Assembly: GCF_019884725.1 (NCBI RefSeq)
Contig: NZ_CP082322.1
Coordinates: 1,860,001 to 1,924,000, forward strand
Length of the DNA: 64,000 nt
Origin: Leucobacter tenebrionis
GTDB lineage: Bacteria; Actinomycetota; Actinomycetes; Actinomycetales; Microbacteriaceae
Direction of reading: 5' to 3'
Part shown: piece by piece, positions 1 through 8,490 of the stretch
Position numbering within the stretch: the stretch's first letter is position 1
Layout: every line of letters begins with the position of its first letter
Position numbers and translations under genes: made by a program
Notes under the pieces: model-generated
The model's database searches: none
Told to the model about the DNA's origin: nothing
What the model saw: the letters and a program-made list of their open reading frames with translations, nothing else

Positions 1-1923
1 AGCGCCGTGCACGTACTCCTCGCGGATGCGCGAGACCAGGAAGACCTCGTAGTCCATCGCCAGGCCGAAGAGCACGCCCATGAGGATGATCGGCATGAAG
101 CTCAGCACGGGGCCGGTGGAGCTCACGTGCAGCAGATCCGCGAACCACCCCCACTGGAACACCGCGACCACCGCGCCGAACGCCGCCCCCACCGAGAGCA
201 GATAACCGAGCGTGGCCTTGATGGGCACCCAGACCGAGCGGAAGACCATGGCGAGCAGGATCAGCGAGAGCCCGACCACGAGCACGCCGAACGGCAGCAG
301 CGCGTGCATCAGCATCTCGGAGACGTCGATGCCGACCGCGGTGAACCCGGTGACGGAGAGGCTGACGCCGTACTCGTGCAGCCACTCGTCGTGGTGCTCG
401 CGCAGGGTGTGCACCAGATCGGCGGTGCTCTCGGAGTGCGGCCCCGCCTCGGGCACCACCTGGATGATGGCGGTGTCGGCCCCTTGATTCGGGGTCGCGA
501 GCGGCACATCGGCTACGCCCGGCACTCGCTCGACCTCGCGCTTGAGGTCGTCCATGAGGCCGAGCGGATCCTCGCTCGTGATGATCGAACCCGTCAGCAG
601 CAGCGGGCCGTTGTGGCCCTCGCCGAAGTGCTCCCCCGTCAGCTCGTAGGTGACGCGGGCGGGATCGTCGGCGGGCAGCGAGGTCGCGTTGGGCAGGGCC
701 AGCCGCAGGTCGAGCGCGGGCACGGCCGCGAGGCCGAGCGCGGCGAGCACCGCGACGATCGTGAGGATCGGCCGCCGCGTCACCGCGCGCACCCAGCCGG
801 CGAAGAACCGGTCGGCGCGGGAGGGGGTGTGGGAGATCGCGTCATCCTGCGCGAGCTCGCGGGCCTGCTCGGCAGCGGAGGCGAGCGCGCGCCGTTGCTT
901 CTTCGGCAGGATCCGCATGCCCGCCATCGCCATGATCGCGGGCGTCAGCGTCACCGAGATGAGCACCGCCACCGCGACCGCCGCGGCCGCGGCGACGCCG
1001 AGGGCGGTGAGGAACGGGATCCCCGCGACCGCGAGGCCCACGAGGGCGATGATGACGGTGAGGCCGGCGAACACCACGGCCGATCCGCTGGTCGCGGTGG
1101 CGCGGGCGATCGACTCCTCGACCTCGGCGCCGGCCCGCAGCTGCTCCTGGTGCCGGCTCACGATGAAGAGCGTGTAGTCGATGCCCACGGCGAGGCCGAG
1201 CATGAGGGCGAGCATCGGGGTGGTCGAGGTGAGGTCGGCGAACGCGGTGACCAGGAAGAGGCCCGCAATCGAGACCCCGACGCCGATGATCGCGATGAGC
1301 AGCGGCATACCGGCAGCGATGAGCGAGCCGAGGGTGAGGATCAGCACCACGAACGCGATCACCACGCCGACGGCCTCGGTCGGGCTGATGCCCGGCACGG
1401 CCGCGGAGAACATCTCGCCGCCGTAGGAGGTCTCAGCGCCGGAGGGCAGACGATCCCGAAGTTCGTCGGTGGCCCGCTCGATCCCCTCCACGGTCGCGTC
1501 GGGCACGGTGGACATATCTCCCTCGACCTGCACCGTGATCAGCGCGGCGCTGCCGTCGTCCGCGAGGCCGCCGCTCGCCTGGTCGCTGAAGGGCGTCTGC
1601 ACGGCGGTCACGCTCGGCACGTCCTCGAGTGCCGAGGCGGCGTCGTCGATGATGCGCTCGTAGACCGAATCGTCGACCCGCTCCCCGTCTGCCGCGACCA
1701 CGATGATCGTGGCGCTCGTGCCGCTCACCTCGGGGAAGGTGCGGCCGAGTTCGTCGAGCGCCTGCTGCGACTCCGTGCCGGGGATCGTGATCGGTGCGTT
1801 CGCGCCCTGGCCGAAGAGCGCGGCGCCCGTGCCGAGCAACGCGAGCAGGGCGATCCAGAGCACGAGCACGAGCATTCGGGCACGGGCCGCCCAGCGTCCG
1901 AGGGCGTAGAGCAGTGTGGACAT
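1..1923 (-). CDS. MMPL-family RND transporter, partial (C-terminus outside window)
   Basis: Large membrane transporter of the MMPL/RND superfamily, which exports lipids or drugs using the proton gradient. The visible 641 residues hold a TM segment at residues 12-35, a periplasmic domain (about 40-190), a block of five or six TM helices (about 195-345), a cytoplasmic loop, another TM and a second periplasmic domain, and the beginning of the second TM block (about 560-641). The motif GLAVGIDYTLFIVSRHQEQ in the first block, echoed by GLAMDYEVFLVSRIREE near the window edge, is the family signature with the proton-relay Asp. The ATG at 1923 follows a GGAAGG ribosome site. It is divergent from a TetR gene across three operators, so repression by that TetR is likely. 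Substrate unknown; roughly the last 80-150 residues are missing. Confidence 0.93.
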   Translation of the reverse strand, partial: MSTLLYALGRWAARARMLVLVLWIALLALLGTGAALFGQGANAPITIPGTESQQALDELGRTFPEVSGTSATIIVVAADGERVDDSVYERIIDDAASALEDVPSVTAVQTPFSDQASGGLADDGSAALITVQVEGDMSTVPDATVEGIERATDELRDRLPSGAETSYGGEMFSAAVPGISPTEAVGVVIAFVVLILTLGSLIAAGMPLLIAIIGVGVSIAGLFLVTAFADLTSTTPMLALMLGLAVGIDYTLFIVSRHQEQLRAGAEVEESIARATATSGSAVVFAGLTVIIALVGLAVAGIPFLTALGVAAAAAVAVAVLISVTLTPAIMAMAGMRILPKKQRRALASAAEQARELAQDDAISHTPSRADRFFAGWVRAVTRRPILTIVAVLAALGLAAVPALDLRLALPNATSLPADDPARVTYELTGEHFGEGHNGPLLLTGSIITSEDPLGLMDDLKREVERVPGVADVPLATPNQGADTAIIQVVPEAGPHSESTADLVHTLREHHDEWLHEYGVSLSVTGFTAVGIDVSEMLMHALLPFGVLVVGLSLILLAMVFRSVWVPIKATLGYLLSVGAAFGAVVAVFQWGWFADLLHVSSTGPVLSFMPIILMGVLFGLAMDYEVFLVSRIREEYVHGA

Positions 1924-1961
1924 GCGGGCCTTCCGGTGGCGCGAGCGAGCTGACGCGTTTC

Positions 1962-2020
1962 GATGCACGGATGCATCGAATCGATACACCAGTGTATCCG
2001 ACTGGATACACGGATGTATC
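1962..2020. promoter_or_regulatory. three tandem dyad operators, 21-22 bp apart
   Basis: Three 16-bp sites lie in the MMPL-TetR divergent region: GATGCACGGATGCATC (1962-1977), GATACACCAGTGTATC (1983-1998) and GATACACGGATGTATC (2005-2020). Each has 6-7 bp inverted arms. Their start-to-start distances are 21 and 22 bp, two helical turns, so dimers would bind on one face of the DNA. They are probably bound by the adjacent TetR protein. Confidence 0.8.
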
Positions 2021-2053
2021 GGTGCGTTCTCAGCTTCGGCTTCGCGTGAGACA

Positions 2054-2749
2054 ATGACAGGCATGTTCTCCGCCGCTCCCGAACCCGCAGCGCCCGGATC
2101 CGGGTCGGATCCGGCTCCGAGCGCTCGCCGCCGGGAGACCCGCAATCGGCTCCTCGATGCCGCCGCCGAGGTCTTCACCGAAGCCGGCCTGCAGGGCGCC
2201 ACCGTCGAGCAGGTCTGCAGCCGCGCCGGATTCAGCCGCGGCGCGTTCTACTCGAACTTCTCGAGCAAGGAGGAGCTGTTCCTCGCCGCACTGCAGCACC
2301 AGTACGAGCTGCGCGCGGCGCAGCTCACCCGGCGGGCCGAGCAACTCATCCCGCACCTGCAGGAGTGCAACGAGCCCCTGCAGCCCGCCGAGGTCGCCGA
2401 GTACGTGCAGGAGTTCCTCGCGCCGGTCGACGCCGAATCGGCGTGGTTCGCACTCGAGACGGAGTTCATGCTGCTCGCCATGCGGGATCCCGAGATCGCC
2501 CCTCCGGGGTTCGCGGGCTTCCTCGACGCGCTCAAGAGCGAGCTCGCCGAGGTCGTCGAGAAACTCGTCGACGCCGCGGGCCGCCGCTTCATCCTGCCCG
2601 TCGAGCGGGCCCTCGCCGTCTTCGACGGGCTTTACGACCGCGCGGCTCGACTCGCCGCGCTCTCGGGCGGCGCCGTCTCGGAGGGGTCGGAGGAGCTCGG
2701 GGGCCGGATCACCGAACTGCTCTTCGTGATCACCGAAGAGGTGGAGTGA
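2054..2749 (+). CDS. TetR/AcrR family transcriptional regulator
   Basis: DNA-binding repressor of 231 residues. The N-terminal helix-turn-helix spans about residues 26-72, with the typical TetR sequence RGAFYSNFSSKEELF at the end of the recognition helix; the rest is a helical ligand-binding domain. Two in-frame ATGs (2054 and 2063) are possible; neither has a strong ribosome site, and I took the first. In-frame codons continue upstream to 1916, but they run through the operator array. Divergence from an MMPL transporter across three palindromes is the usual arrangement of a local repressor of an efflux gene. The inducer is unknown. Confidence 0.9.
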   Translation: MTGMFSAAPEPAAPGSGSDPAPSARRRETRNRLLDAAAEVFTEAGLQGATVEQVCSRAGFSRGAFYSNFSSKEELFLAALQHQYELRAAQLTRRAEQLIPHLQECNEPLQPAEVAEYVQEFLAPVDAESAWFALETEFMLLAMRDPEIAPPGFAGFLDALKSELAEVVEKLVDAAGRRFILPVERALAVFDGLYDRAARLAALSGGAVSEGSEELGGRITELLFVITEEVE

Positions 2750-3014
2750 GGCGCGCGCCACGCCGCCGCCCGCTCCACCCGTCGCCCCCGCACGCAACCC
2801 ACCGCACCCCCCGCACGCACCCCGCACTCCCGCACGCAACTGCACCGATCTGCCGTAGAACACACGATTTCGGCCGATTTCGGTGCTTCAGGGCAGATCG
2901 GTGCGGTTACGACGGGGCACACCCGCAGCACATCACCATGTCGGTCGGGCTGCCCGCCGACGCGCGCTGCGCGATCGAGTTCGTCGCAGCGAAGTCCTAG
3001 AGGCGCCTCCGAGC
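2750..3014. other. intergenic region, no convincing gene
   Basis: Non-coding stretch between the convergent TetR and nucleotidase genes. It begins with C-rich sequence containing repeated CGCACGCA-like words, then a long inverted repeat (listed separately). A 20-codon open frame starting at ATG 2941 and ending at 3000 just before a hairpin could be the remnant 3' end of a lost gene, but there is nothing else to support it. Confidence 0.5.
2842..2904. repeat. long inverted repeat, REP-like hairpin
   Basis: A perfect 13-bp inverted repeat (GCACCGATCTGCC at 2842-2854 and its complement at 2892-2904) encloses a 37-nt loop. The loop holds two near-direct copies of CGATTTCGG. It sits 90 bp beyond the TetR stop, has no T-run, and is separate from the clearer terminator at 3015. 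It may be a dispersed repetitive element. Confidence 0.6.
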
Positions 3015-3056
3015 TGCCGAGTCCCCGCGCGGTGGCCCGCCCGCGGGGACTCGGCA
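3015..3056. terminator. bidirectional hairpin terminator
   Basis: Perfect 15-bp stem (TGCCGAGTCCCCGCG, 3015-3029, pairing with 3042-3056) with a 12-nt loop, followed on the plus strand by TTGT. It lies between the convergent TetR gene and the nucleotidase gene, whose stop is 39 bp away. Confidence 0.75.
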
Positions 3057-3094
3057 TTGTCATGCCCGCGCGGACGGACCGCCCCGCGCCCGGT

Positions 3095-6000
3095 TCAGGC
3101 GCCTCGTCGAGCGCGCAGCACGAGCACGCCCGCGCCGAGCACGAGCAGCGCGCCCGCGGCGACGCTCATCAGGAGCGGCGCATCGCCTCCGGTGCTCGCC
3201 AGGTCGCTGCCCGGTTGCTCGGCGATGCGCCCGTCCGATCCCGCACCATCGGCGCCCGCGCCATCGCCGCCGCTACCGGCACCGTCACTATCGGCACCGG
3301 ATCCCGCGGCGTCACCCTCGCTGTCGGTCCCATCGCCGTCGGCACCGCTCCCGCTATCCGCGTTGCCGTCGTTGTCGACGTCACCCTCGGGATCGCCGCC
3401 GCCCGGCCCGTCGCTCAGCACCGCCCGGCCGAGCGGAGCCGGGTCGACGACCTCGTGCGCCTCGAAGTAGGCGATCGAGGCCGCCAGGTCCGCCTGGCCG
3501 GTATCGGTGCGATCCGTCCCCTCCGCGAAGGTGAGGAAGTTGTCGCCTCCGCCTGCCAGGAACGAGTTGGTCGCGACCGTGTACGTCGCCGCCGGGTCGA
3601 TCGCCTCTCCGTGCAGCGCCATGGAGACGATGCGCTCCCCGCGAGCCGCATCGGGGTCGTACTCGTAGCTGAAGCCCTCCGAGACTCCGAGGTGCAGCTT
3701 CGGCCGCGACGCCCCGTCGGGCTGCCACTGCTCCTCGAGCACCGCCTTCAGCTGCGCCCCGGTCAGCGAGACCGTCACGATCGTATTCGCGAACGGCTGC
3801 ACGTTCGCGACATCGCGGTAGGTCACCGTGCCGTCGTCGCCGAAGCGCAGATCGTCTCGGAGCCCGCCGGGATTCATGAGGCCGATCGAGGCGGGTGCTC
3901 CCGCGTACCCCTCGTTCGAGGTCGACCACAGGTACATGTCGGCGACGAGGTTGCCGATCGACGACTCCACTCCGCGGTCGCTCCCCGACGGCTCGCCGCC
4001 GCGCACGATGTCGGCGCTGATGCGGCCGACGGGCACGGATCCCCGCTCCTCGGCATTCTCCACGGCTGCGTTCACGATACCTTCGACCTCCGGATCCGGC
4101 TCGAACGCCGCGGCGCCGTCGACGACGAGCGGCACGAGCCCGCCCTCGATCGAGACGAGCTGCTTGCTCGCCCGGTCCACGCGGATGTCGAGCTTGCCGA
4201 CAGTCGTGCCGTACTGGTGCGCCTGGATGACCGGGCGCCCGTCGATCACGCAGTCGTACTTCTGATGGGTATGCGCCGAGACGATCGCGTCGACCGCGTC
4301 ATCTGCGCCGCGGACGAGCTCGCCGAACTTCGTGGTGTCGGCCTCGACGGCCGCGCAGTCGCTCGTCTCGGATCCCTCGTGCGTGAGCAGCACCGTCACG
4401 TCCGCGAGGTCCCCCGCCTCGATCTCTGCCGAGACCCGGTTGACGGCCTCGAGCTGGTCTCCGAACTCGATGTCGGCGATGCCGGTCGGGCTGACCATCG
4501 CGGCGGTCTGCTCGGTCACCGTGCCGATGAATGCGACGCGCACCCCGTCGACCTCCTGCACGACGTACTCGCGCAGCGCGGGCGTCTTCGTGCCCTTCCG
4601 GTACACATTCGCTCCGAGCGCGAACTGATCGCCCCCGAAGCCGGGGATCACACGCTCCACGAGGTCGGCGAAACCGCGATCGAACTCGTGGTTGCCCACG
4701 ACGCTCACGTCGAGCCCCGCCTGCGCGAGTGACTCGATGGTCGGCGAGTCGTCGTCGATGAACGAGGTGAAGGTCGACGCGCCGATGTTGTCGCCCGCGG
4801 AGGCGAACAGGGTGTTCGGATTCTCGGCCCGATAGCTCTGCACCGCGCCGGCGAGCACGGCCGCACCAGCCTCCCCGCTCTCGACGTTCGCCTCGATCCG
4901 GCCGTGGAAGTCGTTGATCGTGAGCACCTGCACGTCGACGGGGGCCAGCAGATCCTCGATCGAGAACACGGTCGTCGTGCCCGAGACCTCGTTGCCCGCG
5001 ACGAGCAGAGGAGTGCCGGTGGGCGAATCCCCCGCGTCGACGAAGGCGAGGCCCTCGGGACCGAGATCACCGGCGGCGGCGAGGTCGCCGCCCTCCTCGA
5101 CCGACTGGGAGAAGTCGCGGTTGTTGACGTAGGTCACGAACGAGGGCGAGCCCGGGTTCGTGATGTCGTAGGCCGCGATGCCGCCCACGCGCTCGAAGCC
5201 GACGAACGCGTAGCTGCGGTCGCCGACCTGCCCGACGACGACCGACTCCGGTTCGGGACCCTTGTCGTCGCTGCGTCCCTCGAGGTTCGATTCGCCGTGG
5301 TTCGAATTGAAGTACTCGGGGTTCGCGGCGAGGGTGACCTCCTCGAACGATGATCCCGAATCCCAGACCAGCTCGCCCGCGGTGCTCCAGATCGAGAACG
5401 ACCGTCCACCGAAGGCGTACAGCTCGGAGTAGCAGCTGCGGGCCTCGTCGAAGCCGAGCTCCTTCGTGACGTTCAGGCGCCCCAGCTCGTCGTCGCCGAG
5501 CTTGTCCGCGAGCGCGCTGTCCGCGCAGACCGGGCCGTACCCGTCTCCGGGCGCCCCGCTCTCGTCGGCCAGGTCCTTCACCCGCGACGGCTCTGCGTAG
5601 TCGCCCCACTCGCGGGCATCGCCCTCGTTCGCCGTGACGAGGTAGCTCGCGCCGTCGCCGGCGGTGTACGCGTCGATCGCGTCGGGCATGTACACGCCCT
5701 TGAGCCCCTCGTAGCTGCGCAGCTCGGCCCTGCCGTCCTTGTCGCTCGGATCGAGCGCGTTCTGCGCGAGCCCGTGATCCTTGAACCCGAGCGGTCTGAT
5801 CGCGCTGACCGTCGCCGAGGCCAGGTCGACCTCTGCGACGGCGTTCGCCTCCTGCAGGGCCACGTATGCGGCGCCGCCGTCGACCGCGACGTACTCGGGT
5901 TCGAGGTTGCGGCTGACGGGCAGATCGTCGCCGTGCGGGGTCGGACCGAACACGCGCACGCCCTCCGGCAGCGCGTCGCCCTCGAACGCGTGGAAGTCCG

Positions 6001-6637
6001 CGATGCGCACCGCGTCCTGCGCGGGGGCGGCGAGCTCTCCGGGCAGCGCGACCACGGCGATCGACCCCTCCGGGTCCACCGAGAAGTCGTCGGCGGGTTC
6101 ACCCTCGTTCGCGACGACGGCGTATGCGCCGTCTCCTGAGATCGTGACCATGTCGGGCAGCGCTCCCACGGTGACGGTGCCGAGAACCGCGGATGCCGCG
6201 TCGCTCGCGTTCGCGTCGAAGAACAGCAGGTGGCCGGGATCGGTCTTCACGCTCGCCTCGAAGGCGACGACCCCGAGCCCGTCGGGCCGGATCGCCACCG
6301 AGTTCGCCACACCCTCGGAGCCGATGGCGAACAGCTCGGTCATCGCGGCCGGATTCGAGTAGTCGAGCACGCTCACGGATCCCGCCTGCGCGTTCACCAC
6401 GAACAGGCGATCGCCGTGCGCCTGCACGATCTCGGCGGCCGACTCGTCGAACACGCCGGTCTCGAACGAGCCGATCGGGGTCAGCGCGAGCGTGGCGTCA
6501 CTCGCCGAGTAGGCGATCGGCGCGTCGACGACGGCGGCGGTCGCCGTCGTCGAGGCCAGCGGCGCGGCGACGAGCGCGCAACTCACGACGGCGGCCGCGG
6601 CGCTCTTCAGCCACAGCCTCGATTTCGGGGCCTTCAT
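3095..6637 (-). CDS. surface-anchored choice-of-anchor-I / 5'-nucleotidase fusion
   Basis: Secreted protein of 1180 residues with four parts. A signal peptide (cleavage near residue 35) is followed by a beta-propeller-like choice-of-anchor-I region (about 45-560). A metallophosphoesterase domain follows (about 568-850), with the metal motifs NDFHGR near 572, GNHEFDRG near 646 and a later HTH segment; then a 5'-nucleotidase C-terminal domain (about 870-1080) with NPGGLRDDL near 920. A long Asp/Gly/Ser-rich linker leads to LASTG near residue 1146, a hydrophobic helix and an Arg-rich tail: a sortase signal of the LAxTG type. The family hydrolyses nucleotides or other phosphate esters outside the cell, so phosphate or nucleoside scavenging at the wall is likely. 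A strong GGAGGA site precedes the ATG. No sortase gene is in the window. Confidence 0.9.
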   Translation of the reverse strand: MKAPKSRLWLKSAAAAVVSCALVAAPLASTTATAAVVDAPIAYSASDATLALTPIGSFETGVFDESAAEIVQAHGDRLFVVNAQAGSVSVLDYSNPAAMTELFAIGSEGVANSVAIRPDGLGVVAFEASVKTDPGHLLFFDANASDAASAVLGTVTVGALPDMVTISGDGAYAVVANEGEPADDFSVDPEGSIAVVALPGELAAPAQDAVRIADFHAFEGDALPEGVRVFGPTPHGDDLPVSRNLEPEYVAVDGGAAYVALQEANAVAEVDLASATVSAIRPLGFKDHGLAQNALDPSDKDGRAELRSYEGLKGVYMPDAIDAYTAGDGASYLVTANEGDAREWGDYAEPSRVKDLADESGAPGDGYGPVCADSALADKLGDDELGRLNVTKELGFDEARSCYSELYAFGGRSFSIWSTAGELVWDSGSSFEEVTLAANPEYFNSNHGESNLEGRSDDKGPEPESVVVGQVGDRSYAFVGFERVGGIAAYDITNPGSPSFVTYVNNRDFSQSVEEGGDLAAAGDLGPEGLAFVDAGDSPTGTPLLVAGNEVSGTTTVFSIEDLLAPVDVQVLTINDFHGRIEANVESGEAGAAVLAGAVQSYRAENPNTLFASAGDNIGASTFTSFIDDDSPTIESLAQAGLDVSVVGNHEFDRGFADLVERVIPGFGGDQFALGANVYRKGTKTPALREYVVQEVDGVRVAFIGTVTEQTAAMVSPTGIADIEFGDQLEAVNRVSAEIEAGDLADVTVLLTHEGSETSDCAAVEADTTKFGELVRGADDAVDAIVSAHTHQKYDCVIDGRPVIQAHQYGTTVGKLDIRVDRASKQLVSIEGGLVPLVVDGAAAFEPDPEVEGIVNAAVENAEERGSVPVGRISADIVRGGEPSGSDRGVESSIGNLVADMYLWSTSNEGYAGAPASIGLMNPGGLRDDLRFGDDGTVTYRDVANVQPFANTIVTVSLTGAQLKAVLEEQWQPDGASRPKLHLGVSEGFSYEYDPDAARGERIVSMALHGEAIDPAATYTVATNSFLAGGGDNFLTFAEGTDRTDTGQADLAASIAYFEAHEVVDPAPLGRAVLSDGPGGGDPEGDVDNDGNADSGSGADGDGTDSEGDAAGSGADSDGAGSGGDGAGADGAGSDGRIAEQPGSDLASTGGDAPLLMSVAAGALLVLGAGVLVLRARRGA

Positions 6638-6784
6638 AGTTCTCCTCCTGGTAGGTGCTCATGCACCTCATCCAGGTTTCAGCACCCGGTCGACCGGCAG
6701 ATGAACCGCTGCATAACGGCAGGCGAACTCGCGGCGCTGTTTCGCGCGGCAGGCCCCTGCGACTCGACACCGGCCGCAAGGCGC
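6638..6784. other. intergenic region upstream of the nucleotidase gene
   Basis: Holds the ribosome site and presumably the promoter of the leftward nucleotidase gene. I see no gene, and no clear operator or terminator. Confidence 0.5.
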
Positions 6785-6976
6785 CTACAGCACCTCGAGC
6801 TCCAGGAAGTCGGTGAGTCACCGGCGGACCTCGACGAGTGCCGACGGAGGCACCGAACCAGCGATTCCGGTGATCCGGTCGCGGCTCACGGTCCGGATCT
6901 GCTCGTTGGCCACGAGCGCGGGCCGATGGCCACTCTGCTCCCGGCCCCGGGCAGGCCGTGGAGCGCCGCCGCCAGT
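6785..6976 (-). pseudogene. remnant of a mazF/pemK-type toxin gene
   Basis: On the minus strand, one frame reads the MazF N-terminal motif GREQSGHRPALV (roughly 6898-6940) directly followed by the MazF C-terminal motif NEQIRTVSRDRI and then GSVPPSALVEVRR (to about 6821). The frame has a stop (TGA, 6820-6818) where families usually have Trp, then continues LTDFLELEVL to TAG at 6785. MazF proteins are about 105-115 residues; here the beta-strand core between the two motifs, about 45-50 residues, is missing and no start codon remains. MazF is an mRNA endonuclease toxin. No antitoxin gene is next to it. The 74 bases between this remnant and the E2 stop hold only weak hairpins. Confidence 0.75.
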
Positions 6977-7050
6977 CCGCTCAGCGGGCGCGCAAGGACG
7001 CCCCTCCCGCGGAGGAATCGAGACGGAGCAGTACGGGCACCGTCAGAACC

Positions 7051-8490
7051 TCAGATCAGCAGACTCATCGGCTGCTCGATGCGCTTCTTGAACGCGGCGA
7101 GCCACTCGGCGGCGAGCGCACCGTCGAGCACGCGATGGTCGGCGGAGAGCGTGACCGTCATGAGCGTCGCCACGCCCAGCGTGCCGTCCGGTTCGACCAC
7201 GGGCCGCTGCTCGGCGGCGCCGACGGCCAGGATGCCGGCCTGCGGCGGGTTCAGGATCGCCGAGAACTCGCTCGTACCGTACATGCCGAGGTTGGAGACC
7301 GAGAAGGATCCGCCCTCGAGCTCGTGCTGCCTGAGCCGGCCCTCGCGCGAGCGCTCGGCGTAGTCGCGGATCTCGCGGCTGAGCGCCCCGAGCGAGAGCT
7401 TCTCGACACCGCGCACCACGGGCGTCAACAAGCCGTCGGGCACGGAGACCGCGACCGAGATATCGACGCTGTCGAAGCGGCGAGTGGCCTCGTCGGTCCA
7501 GATCGCGTTGGCTCCCGGCACGTCCTGCAGGGCGGCCGCGACGGCCTTCACCACGAAGTCGTTGACCGAGATGCGCGTCCCCTCGAACTCGTTGATCTGC
7601 TTGCGCAGTGCGAGCAGCGCGTCCACGCGGCAGTCGGCGACGAGGTAGAAGTGCGGCACCGTGCTCTTGCTCTCGGTGAGTCGTCGCGCGATCGCCCGGC
7701 GCATGCCGGTGTGCGGCACATCGGTGTACGCCCCGTCAGCAGACGGAGCGGCCGCGGGGGCAGGAGGCGTCGCCTGCGGCTCAGGCGACGCGGTGGTCGC
7801 CCGCTGCTCCGCGGGGACTTCCTGGGCCGGTGCGGCTTCCAGCCGCTCGATATCCCGTCGGACGATGCGCCCGCCCGGGCCCGTGCCGCGCACGCCGCTG
7901 AGCTGGAGGCCGCGCTCCCGGGCGAGCTTGCGCACGAGCGGGCTCGCGAAGAGGCGCTCGTGCGGGATCGCGGGATCGGCCGCGGCCGCGGGTTCGGAGG
8001 CCGAGGCGGGTCCAGAGGACGGAACGGGCTCAGGGGCGCTGTCGGGGTCAGGGGATCGGACGAGTTCGGCAGCCGGTGATCCGGCATCCTCCTCGGAGGT
8101 TGCCGCTGCGAGGGCCGCCTCGGACGGCTCCTCGACGGACTCGGGGACCGGAGCAGGCTCTGGGGCCGGAGCAGGCTCGGAGGCCGGGTCCGATCCCGAA
8201 CCCGATGCACCCGAGACCCCGGCCTCCGCGAGCGCCTCCTCCGCCGACTGGCCGCCGGTCGCGAGCACCGCGATCGGCGTGCCGACCTCGACGGTGGCGC
8301 CGGCCTCGGCCAGCATCCCGGCGAGCACGCCCGCGGCCTCGGCCTCGTACTCGACGGTGGCCTTCTCGGTCTCGATCTCAACGAGCGCCTGACCCTCCGA
8401 CACCTCGTCGCCCTCGGCGACGAGCCAGCCGGCGATCGCCGCCTCGGCCGAACCGGTGACGAGCTCGGGCATGCGCACGATCGCAGCCAT
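7051..8490 (-). CDS. 2-oxo-acid dehydrogenase E2 (dihydrolipoamide acyltransferase)
   Basis: Acyltransferase core of a 2-oxo-acid dehydrogenase complex, 479 residues. A lipoyl domain (about 1-77) carries the lipoylated Lys in the EIETEKATVEYE context. A long Pro/Ala/Glu/Ser linker follows, then a peripheral-subunit-binding domain (about 195-235, ASPLVRKLARERG) and the catalytic domain (about 265-479) with the active-site motif DHRVLDGA near residue 450. The ATG overlaps the stop of the upstream E1 gene by one base (TGATG), so the two are translated together. No E3 (dihydrolipoamide dehydrogenase) gene is present nearby; E3 must come from elsewhere. The substrate (pyruvate, branched-chain, acetoin or other) cannot be told from sequence alone. 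Confidence 0.93.
   Translation of the reverse strand: MAAIVRMPELVTGSAEAAIAGWLVAEGDEVSEGQALVEIETEKATVEYEAEAAGVLAGMLAEAGATVEVGTPIAVLATGGQSAEEALAEAGVSGASGSGSDPASEPAPAPEPAPVPESVEEPSEAALAAATSEEDAGSPAAELVRSPDPDSAPEPVPSSGPASASEPAAAADPAIPHERLFASPLVRKLARERGLQLSGVRGTGPGGRIVRRDIERLEAAPAQEVPAEQRATTASPEPQATPPAPAAAPSADGAYTDVPHTGMRRAIARRLTESKSTVPHFYLVADCRVDALLALRKQINEFEGTRISVNDFVVKAVAAALQDVPGANAIWTDEATRRFDSVDISVAVSVPDGLLTPVVRGVEKLSLGALSREIRDYAERSREGRLRQHELEGGSFSVSNLGMYGTSEFSAILNPPQAGILAVGAAEQRPVVEPDGTLGVATLMTVTLSADHRVLDGALAAEWLAAFKKRIEQPMSLLI

Noticed and set aside
2030-2863. 277-codon minus-strand frame over the TetR gene
   Set aside because: The plus strand shows a clear TetR helix-turn-helix; the antisense protein has no family features.
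2941-3000. 20-codon open frame ending just before the 3015 hairpin, as a real small gene
   Set aside because: No ribosome site and no known match; at best the remnant 3' end of a lost gene.
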